Shown: positions 1 to 5,300 of the stretch, piece by piece
Layout of the letters: the number at the start of each line of letters is the position of its first letter
How positions within the stretch are numbered: the stretch's first letter is position 1
Origin: DALYLB01 sp046154695
GTDB lineage: Bacteria; Acidobacteriota; Blastocatellia; RBC074
Direction: 5' to 3'
NCBI GenBank assembly: GCA_046154695.1
Contig: JBJXFI010000106.1
Coordinates: forward strand, 1 to 8,460
Length of the DNA stretch: 8,460 bases
Translations under genes and position numbers: made by a program
Notes under the pieces: generated by a model
Databases searched by the model: none
What the model was told of the DNA's origin: nothing
The model's input: the letters and a program-made list of their open reading frames with translations, nothing else

Positions 1-861
1 ATTAAAAAGATATTTGCCGGGTTTCATCGGTTGTCGAGGGATGGCGACGCTCAGGATGGCCGGCTGGCCCTCGGGGGAGATATTGGAGCTGGCGGAGGCG
101 CGCTGGTTGGGTTTGAGGTCGGCCTGCCTCCAGAGGGGCTTTCCGTCGGGGGCCACAAACCCGATGGCATACGAGGGGAACGAGTCGCTTTGAATCTCGA
201 TCCGAAGCGTAAACAGGCTCACGCCCTCCGGGAAGCGGGCCAGGAATTCTCCGCGATTGGTCCGCGTGCCGCGGGTTCGCGGGGGAATCGTGATATCGAA
301 GACCGGCGCGTTGGGCAAGGCATGGACCGGCGACGTCTGCACCGCCGGAGCCGGGGCGGAGAGAACCCGCGTCGTGTCCATCCGCTGCTGCGCGATACCG
401 GTTCGAAGGCTGTCCCGCTCCTGCCAGAGTCGATAGGCGAAGAAGCCCGCGAGAGAAGTCGTGAGCAGCAAACTGGCCGCCATGGCAAGGGCGGCGCGGG
501 GGCCGAGTACAAAACCCTTCTGCCGCCCGGGCTCAAAAGGGATCTGGCTGCGGAGATATTTCCATCTCCGCCGAATCTCGAACTCCGTCAATTCGACCTC
601 ATCCTCGCGAATCGGATCGAAGAACGCTTTCACATCGCTCGATAATTCCCCACACCGGGCGCAATTTCTCAAGTGAGTTTCAATTTGATCGCGGGCCTCG
701 GGCGAGATCCGCCCCTCGTAATAATCGATCAGCCCGGATTCGTCATAATGGCATCCCACGGGATCGGGATGCCCCCCGGCCACGTTCTCTTCAGCGAGGT
801 CGAGGTCTTCCGGCTCCCGGACGAACGCCATGTACTTGTGAAACTCACTCTTCTGATTCAT
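1..861 (-). CDS. Zinc-finger anti-sigma factor, membrane-anchored (3' end outside window)
   Basis: Probably holds the upstream ECF sigma factor inactive at the inner membrane until a signal releases it. The frame is open for 287 codons from ATG at 861 to base 1 with no stop, so the C-terminus is missing. Residues 37-70 look like an anti-sigma zinc finger: C37/H38, then DYYEGR (46-51), then H63-x3-C67-x2-C70 in HLRNCARC. A hydrophobic stretch at about 117-142 (FVLGPRAALAMAASLLLTTS and onward to LAGFFAYRLW) is a single membrane segment, which puts the zinc finger in the cytoplasm and residues after about 147 outside. The outer part (about 165-287) is beta-rich with no motif I recognise. The start has GGGAG seven bases upstream and lies 17 bases after the sigma stop, so the two are almost certainly co-transcribed. 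Assignment rests on the finger, the membrane segment and the neighbour; the exact family is not known. Confidence 0.85.
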   Translation of the reverse strand, partial: MNQKSEFHKYMAFVREPEDLDLAEENVAGGHPDPVGCHYDESGLIDYYEGRISPEARDQIETHLRNCARCGELSSDVKAFFDPIREDEVELTEFEIRRRWKYLRSQIPFEPGRQKGFVLGPRAALAMAASLLLTTSLAGFFAYRLWQERDSLRTGIAQQRMDTTRVLSAPAPAVQTSPVHALPNAPVFDITIPPRTRGTRTNRGEFLARFPEGVSLFTLRIEIQSDSFPSYAIGFVAPDGKPLWRQADLKPNQRASASSNISPEGQPAILSVAIPRQPMKPGKYLFN

Positions 862-868
862 ACCCAGA

Positions 869-873
869 CTCCC
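869..873 (-). promoter_or_regulatory. Ribosome binding site of the anti-sigma gene
   Basis: Reading the minus strand, GGGAG lies 7 bases before the ATG at 861, inside the 17-base gap after the sigma stop codon. This supports the chosen start. Confidence 0.65.
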
Positions 874-878
874 ATTCT

Positions 879-1532
879 CTAATTTTCCATATCCTTTTGT
901 TCGAAAAACGGGCGAAACTTGTTCCTCATAGAGGCTTTTGCCTGAAAGATATGCGCTTTCACGGTGCCGAGCGCGATACCGAGGCGGTCGGCGATCTCCT
1001 GATAGGTGCAGCCTTCCACCACGCGCATATGAACACAGCGTCGCTGTTGATCGGGGAGTTCCAGCATCACGGCGTGAAGCAGGGCCAGTTCCTCTGCGTG
1101 GAGAATCTCCTCTTCGGGAGACAGGCCCGTATCGGCGACACTCGCTCCGAGGGTGAAGCTGTCCCCCTGGGAATTGGTGTATTCCTGGTCGAGCGAGAGC
1201 GTCCGGGCGGCTCGCTTCTTAGCGCCGCGTCGTTCCAGTTCGGAGCGAAAGATATTCAGCGCGATCGTGAATAACCAGCTCTTGAACCGGTCGTCCTGAC
1301 GGAAATCATCCAGGCCCTTGTAGACCGAGATGAACGTCTCTTGCGCCAGATCGACCGCCTCGTGTCGCGGGAACCCCTTTCGGATGAAGAAACGGGTGAC
1401 CATCCCGCTGTGGCGGGAATAGATCTTCTCGAAACACTCCTCGCGGTTCGATCCGAGCTTGAACTGGCGAACCAGATCCTCGGTTGCCAGATCATTGATT
1501 GCTGGAGAATTTGTGGGTTTGGGGGTCATCAC
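879..1532 (-). CDS. RNA polymerase sigma factor, ECF subfamily
   Basis: Directs RNA polymerase to a specific promoter set, normally in response to an envelope or stress signal. The 217 residues have the two-domain ECF form. Region 2 spans about 34-103, with the core-binding helix DLAQETFISVYK (61-72) and the promoter-melting and -10 recognition part FKSWLFTIALNIFRSELERR (83-102). A linker of about 45 residues follows. Region 4 spans about 150-206, with LPDQQRRCVHMRVVEG leading into the helix-turn-helix TYQEIADRLGIALGTVKAHI (176-195) that reads the -35 element. The length is normal for the family and no extra C-terminal domain is present. The start may be GTG at 1532 or the adjacent ATG at 1529; neither has a clear Shine-Dalgarno, but a TATAAT box lies just upstream. 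The anti-sigma gene follows directly, so this is a classic sigma/anti-sigma operon. The ECF group number cannot be assigned by eye. Confidence 0.95.
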   Translation of the reverse strand: MMTPKPTNSPAINDLATEDLVRQFKLGSNREECFEKIYSRHSGMVTRFFIRKGFPRHEAVDLAQETFISVYKGLDDFRQDDRFKSWLFTIALNIFRSELERRGAKKRAARTLSLDQEYTNSQGDSFTLGASVADTGLSPEEEILHAEELALLHAVMLELPDQQRRCVHMRVVEGCTYQEIADRLGIALGTVKAHIFQAKASMRNKFRPFFEQKDMEN

Positions 1533-1540
1533 GGAACGCG

Positions 1541-1546
1541 ATTATA
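1541..1546 (-). promoter_or_regulatory. Candidate -10 box (TATAAT) of the sigma operon
   Basis: On the minus strand the six bases read a perfect TATAAT in otherwise GC-rich DNA. Only eight bases separate it from the GTG at 1532, so transcription would begin within a few bases of the start codon. The -35 region at normal spacing (around 1564-1570) matches TTGACA poorly, about 3 of 6. An activator or an unusual promoter is possible, and a chance match cannot be excluded. Confidence 0.4.
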
Positions 1547-1785
1547 AACACACTAGACGAAGGAAGACCACGTCCCGGAACAATCTCCAGCATTTTTCAA
1601 CTTGTGAGGCAGCCCCTTTCGGCGCTGAACCATCGGGTCCCGGAGGAAGGACGTTACATTTCAACCGGGGCCCGGCCGGCGAACCAGCCTGGCTGAAGAC
1701 GCGCTTTTCGATATCACACCGGCCTCAGACCGGGTAGGCTAATCCGGGGTTTAGGGCCGGTGAAAAAAAATTCCCGGGGGGCCCG
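1547..1785. other. Intergenic region between sigma promoter and MITE copy 1
   Basis: No credible gene is present; short open frames here have no start signals or recognisable protein. CACCGGCC (1717-1724) pairs with GGCCGGTG (1755-1762) around a 30-base loop and is followed by eight A residues (1763-1770). On the plus strand that is not a terminator, because the tract is A rather than T. On the minus strand the T run precedes the stem. The end of the stretch (1773-1790) is a C/G block of CCC and GGGGGG runs that forms the left flank of the inserted element. Confidence 0.6.
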
Positions 1786-1794
1786 GGGGGATCC
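1786..1794. repeat. Left target-site duplication of MITE copy 1
   Basis: GGGGGATCC directly abuts the left terminal repeat and is repeated exactly at 2087-2095, directly after the right terminal repeat. Perfect 9-bp direct repeats touching both element ends are the expected scar of transposition. Confidence 0.75.
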
Positions 1795-1853
1795 GGGTGT
1801 GATTAAATCTGGGACACACTTTCGCGATATCACTGGACAATCAGCTCGTTTTT

Positions 1854-1870
1854 GTGTTCCGAAGGAACAC
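1854..1870 (+). repeat. Conserved small hairpin inside the MITE left arm
   Basis: GTGTTCC, loop GAA, GGAACAC forms a perfect 7-bp stem. The same 17 bases occur unchanged at 8327-8343 in copy 2, whereas the sequence just outside has many differences. The right arm of copy 1 has no matching hairpin and instead carries a different one (CGCCCCG, loop GT, CGGGGCG at 2044-2059), so the element has distinguishable ends. Confidence 0.7.
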
Positions 1871-1876
1871 CTGTGG

Positions 1877-1912
1877 GTAGCCGGCGGTGAAGCGAAGCGG
1901 AACCGCCGGAAT
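1877..1912 (+). repeat. 36-bp inner inverted-repeat arm, left
   Basis: Starts GTAGCCGGCGGTGAAG and ends ACCGCCGGAAT; it is perfectly complementary to 2001-2036. Within the arm CCGGCGGT pairs with ACCGCCGG, so each arm can also form its own REP-like hairpin. Copy 2 has this arm at 8350-8385 with one change (T at 8373). Confidence 0.9.
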
Positions 1913-2000
1913 TGGTAGGAAAAGCCATAAAGCCCCGGCAGGGGCGGCAGACCGTTGCGCCCATCCTGCGCCCCTGCCGGGGCGCGTCTCGTGGCGGACG

Positions 2001-2036
2001 ATTCCGGCGGTTCCGCTTCGCTTCACCGCCGGCTAC
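2001..2036 (-). repeat. 36-bp inner inverted-repeat arm, right
   Basis: Exact reverse complement of 1877-1912. The arms are separated by 88 bases that contain a further perfect 15-bp stem (1932-1946 with 1969-1983). Confidence 0.9.
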
Positions 2037-2086
2037 CCTCCGCCGCCCCGGTCGGGGCGCATTGTGTCTCACTTGTAATCACACCC

Positions 2087-2095
2087 GGGGGATCC
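2087..2095. repeat. Right target-site duplication of MITE copy 1
   Basis: GGGGGATCC, identical to 1786-1794, starts at the first base after the right terminal repeat. Confidence 0.75.
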
Positions 2096-2373
2096 CGGAA
2101 GAATATGCTTGTCTTTACAAAATTCGATTCATAAAATGGGCCCGCGGTGGCCGAAAAATCCTGACCTGAGTCGGACGCGGTGAGCGTTCCGCAGATCCCT
2201 CTCAACTCTGTGTGAATCTCCGCAGCGGTCTTTGTGCTCTTCCCCAACCGATAGTGCCTCAATTTCCCGTCCCAAAGTCGAAAACACGGAAGTGACGGTT
2301 TCGCCTATCGCGCGCCCTTTGCATTCATTAAATGTGTTTCCCGGATCGAATTTCCTCGGAGGATAAGAAGTTA
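2096..2373. other. Upstream region of the giant surface-protein gene
   Basis: No gene is seen. An AT-rich island at 2101-2136 contains TTGTCT (2109-2114) and CATAAA (2130-2135) 15 bases apart, a weak sigma-70-like promoter candidate about 240 bases before the gene. Around 2200-2250 the minus strand reads like a degenerate copy of the GCACAAAGACC / GATTCACACAG dispersed repeats seen in many environmental bacteria; this is only a resemblance. No clear ECF-type promoter was found. The insertion at 1795-2086 lies immediately upstream and may have displaced older promoter sequence. Confidence 0.4.
2358..2362 (+). promoter_or_regulatory. Ribosome binding site of the giant gene
   Basis: GGAGG lies 11 bases before ATG 2374, and no comparable site precedes the in-frame ATG at 2332. 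This decides the start in favour of 2374, or possibly ATG 2383, and makes the first hydrophobic stretch a normal signal peptide. Confidence 0.65.
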
Positions 2374-5300
2374 ATGTTATTCATGAATCGACAATTTCGT
2401 TCGATCGGTCTTGCCTCATTCACGCTCGTCCTGGCGGCGGTTCTGGCCGTGGCATTTCGGCAGAGTCCGTCCGTGGGAGCGTCGATGGAGGGGCGGCAGA
2501 GGGCATCCGGGGAGCGGCAATCGGAGATGAAGCGCGCATATGGCCGGCTGCCGATGAATTTCGAGGCGAATCACGGGCAGGCGGCGGAGGAGGTGCGGTA
2601 TCTTGCGCGGGGGCATGGGTATCAGGTGTTCCTGATGGACCGGGAGGCGGCGTTGCTGTTGCATGGGCGTGAGGACGCGCCGGTGCGGGAAGGCGGACCC
2701 GCGGATGGTGAGGAGCGGAGCCTGTTGCGGTTCCGGGTGGAGGGGGTGTCGCCGGAGGCGCGGTTGTCGGGGATGGAGGAGCTTCGCGCGAAGAGCAATT
2801 ATCTGATCGGGAACGATTCCTCGGCGTGGCGGACGGGGATTCCGAACTTCGCCCGCGTCGAGGCCGCGGCGGTCTATCCGGGGATTACATTGGCCTGGTA
2901 CGGAACGCAGCAGGCGCTCGAATACGATTTTATCCTCGGGCCGGGCGCGGACCCCGAGGCGATCACGATGAGCATCGAGGGCGCGGACCGGATCGAGGTC
3001 GATCCGAACGGCGACCTGGTGCTAAGCGTCGGGGACGAGACGGTCTATCAACGGGCGCCGGTCAGCTATCAGACGGTCGATGGAGCGAAGCGCGCGGTGA
3101 CGAGCCGGTATCGTCTCAAGGGGGCCAATCGCATCGGATTTGCCGTCGAGGGCTACGACACATCGCGGCAGCTCGTGATCGATCCGGTGATCGATTTTTC
3201 GACCTTTTTCGGTGGAATCGGCTCGGATGAGGGCTTCGCGATCGCGATCGACGCGGCGGGCGCCGCCTATGTGACCGGAACGACCTATTCAAACAACTTC
3301 AATACCTTCGGGCCGCTGCAGACGATCAATCGCGGGGGCAAATTCGACGCGTTCGTGACCAAGATCAGCCCGGCCGGAACGGGAATCGTCTATTCGACCT
3401 ATCTGGGCGGCTCGGCGGAGGACGCGGGGCGGGGCATTGCGGTCGATGCCTCCGGGAATGCCTGTATCGCGGGCATAACGAATTCGCCCGATTTCAACAC
3501 GCGCAATCCGCTGCAGCCGGCGATCACGGGGCTGACCGAGGATGCCTTCATCACCAAGATCAACGCGGATGGGACGAATCTGCTCTTCTCGACCTATTTC
3601 GGCGGCAGCAACATCGATCAGGCGTTCGGCATCGCGCTCGACGCGGCGGGGGACATCTATCTCGCCGGCTCGACGGTCTCGGGCGATTTTCGGACGGCGA
3701 ATCCCTTCCAGCCGGGCAACCGTGGGAGCAGCGACGCCTTCGTCGCGAAGATCAAGGGCGACGGATCGCAGACGATCTATTCCAGTTATCTGGGCGGCGC
3801 GGGATTCGACGAGGCCTACAGCGTGGCGGTCGATGCGTTCGGGAACGCCTATGTCGCGGGGCAGACCGCGTCGAACGATTTCAACACCGTGAACGCGATG
3901 CAGCCGGCCAACGCGGGCGGCGGCTCGGATGCGTTCATCGCAAAAGTCAACGCGGCGGGAACGGCCCTGATCTATTCGTCCTATGTCGGCGGTTCGGGTG
4001 TGGATGTGGCCTATGGCGTCGCGGTCGACGTCAATACGAACGCCTATCTCACGGGCCATACCTTCTCGGCGGACTACCCGGTGGCGAATCCGCTGCAGGG
4101 GGCGAACGCGGGGAACGCCGACGCGTTCATTTCGCGGATCAACGCTTCGGGTTCGGGCTTCGTCTATTCGACCTATCTGGGAGGAGCGGGGGGCGATTTC
4201 TCTCGGGGCATCGCGGTCGACGGCAATGCGCAGGCCTATATCGCGGGGCGCACGGCCTCGACCGACTTTCCGGTGAGGAACGCGCTGCAGCCGGCCAGCC
4301 GGGGCAATCTGGACGCGTTCGTCGCGAAGTTGAGCCTGACCGGCTCGCAGTTGGTCTATTCGACCTATCTGGGGGGGGCGGAAGACGACCTGGCCTACGG
4401 CATCACGGTGGACAGCGGCGGAAGCGCCTATGTGGTCGGCGACGCCCGCTCGACCGATTTCAACACGAAGAACCCTTTGCAGGCGGCCAATCGCGGCGGG
4501 CTGGATGCGTTCGTCTCGAAGTTCACCAGCGCCGGAACGACGCTCTCGTATTCGACCTATCTCGGGGGCAGCGGAGAGGACCTCGCCCTGAGCGTCGCGC
4601 TCGACACGGCCGGCAATGCCTATATCACGGGCTATACGAGCTCGAACGATTTCACGACGCGCAGCCCGATCCAGCCCACCAACAAGGGCGGGCTCGATGC
4701 CTTTGTCACGAAGATTTTCGCCGATGCCTCCGACATCGCCTTCAACACCTATTTCGGCGGGAACGGGTCGGACACGGGGTACGGCATCGCGGTCGATATG
4801 AGCGGAAGCTGTTATGTGACCGGGGCGACGACCTCGACCAACCTGCCGACGCGCAATCCGATTCAGGCGGTCAATCGCGGCGGGCTGGATGTCTTTGTCG
4901 CGAAGTTCAACGCGCTCGGATCGAACATCGTCTATTCGACCTATCTCGGGGGAGGATTCGGCGACCTGGGGCGGGGAATCGCGGTCGATCTGTCGGGGAA
5001 CGCATTCGTCGCGGGGAGCACGTTCTCGGAGGATTTCCCGGTGCAGGGCGCCTTTCAGGGGTCCAATCGCGGGTTGGGCGACGCCTTCGTCGCGAGGATC
5101 AACGCGGCGGGATCGGCGCTGACCTATTGCAGTTTTCTGGGCGGGGCGGGGACGGATGAGGCCGCCGGGATCGCCATCGACGCGGGCGGAAACGCCTATG
5201 TCGTGGGGAACACCGGCTCGGGAGATTTCAACACGCGCAATCCGCTGCAGGCGGCCAATCGCGGGCAGCAGGATATCTTCCTCTCGAAGGTGGCGGGGAA

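Larger units (their letters stand above)
1795..2086 (+). mobile_element. MITE-like non-autonomous element, copy 1 (intact, 292 bp)
   Basis: The element begins GGGTGTGATTA and ends with its exact complement TAATCACACCC. The terminal repeats extend imperfectly to about 26 bp through the GGGACACA / TGTGTCTC part. Inside are two more nested inverted pairs: a perfect 36-bp arm at 1877-1912 and 2001-2036, and a perfect 15-bp arm at 1932-1946 and 1969-1983 around a 22-base loop. The whole element is therefore a nested palindrome able to fold into a long hairpin. It has no transposase or believable coding frame, so mobility would need an enzyme supplied elsewhere. A 9-bp direct repeat flanks it. A related copy starts at 8268 in the same orientation. 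The transposase family that recognises these ends is not identifiable from the window. Confidence 0.85.

Noticed and set aside
31..645. A 204-codon plus-strand frame
   Set aside because: Antisense to the anti-sigma gene, with no recognisable protein or ribosome site; the minus-strand frame has a zinc finger, a membrane segment, a ribosome site and an operon partner.
1717..1770. Stem with A8 tail as an intrinsic terminator
   Set aside because: The homopolymer is A on the plus strand; on the minus strand the T run comes before the stem, and no gene ends here.
1773..1800. G-quadruplex in the GGGGGG-rich block
   Set aside because: Only two long G runs plus GGG occur and the intervening CCC would pair with them. 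An ordinary hairpin is as likely.
1795..2086. A structured non-coding RNA
   Set aside because: The folding is impressive, but the flanking 9-bp duplication and a second copy at 8268 explain it better as a mobile element. A transcript would be needed to revive the idea.
1830..2262. Several short open frames on both strands between 1830 and 2262
   Set aside because: They run through the MITE palindrome and repeat its translation on both strands (KRSGTAGI-type peptides). Such frames arise from the inverted repeat and are not genes.
2332..2373. Upstream ATG at 2332 as start of the giant gene
   Set aside because: No ribosome site precedes it, it would put 14 extra charged residues before the signal peptide, and GGAGG at 2358-2362 would fall inside the coding region.
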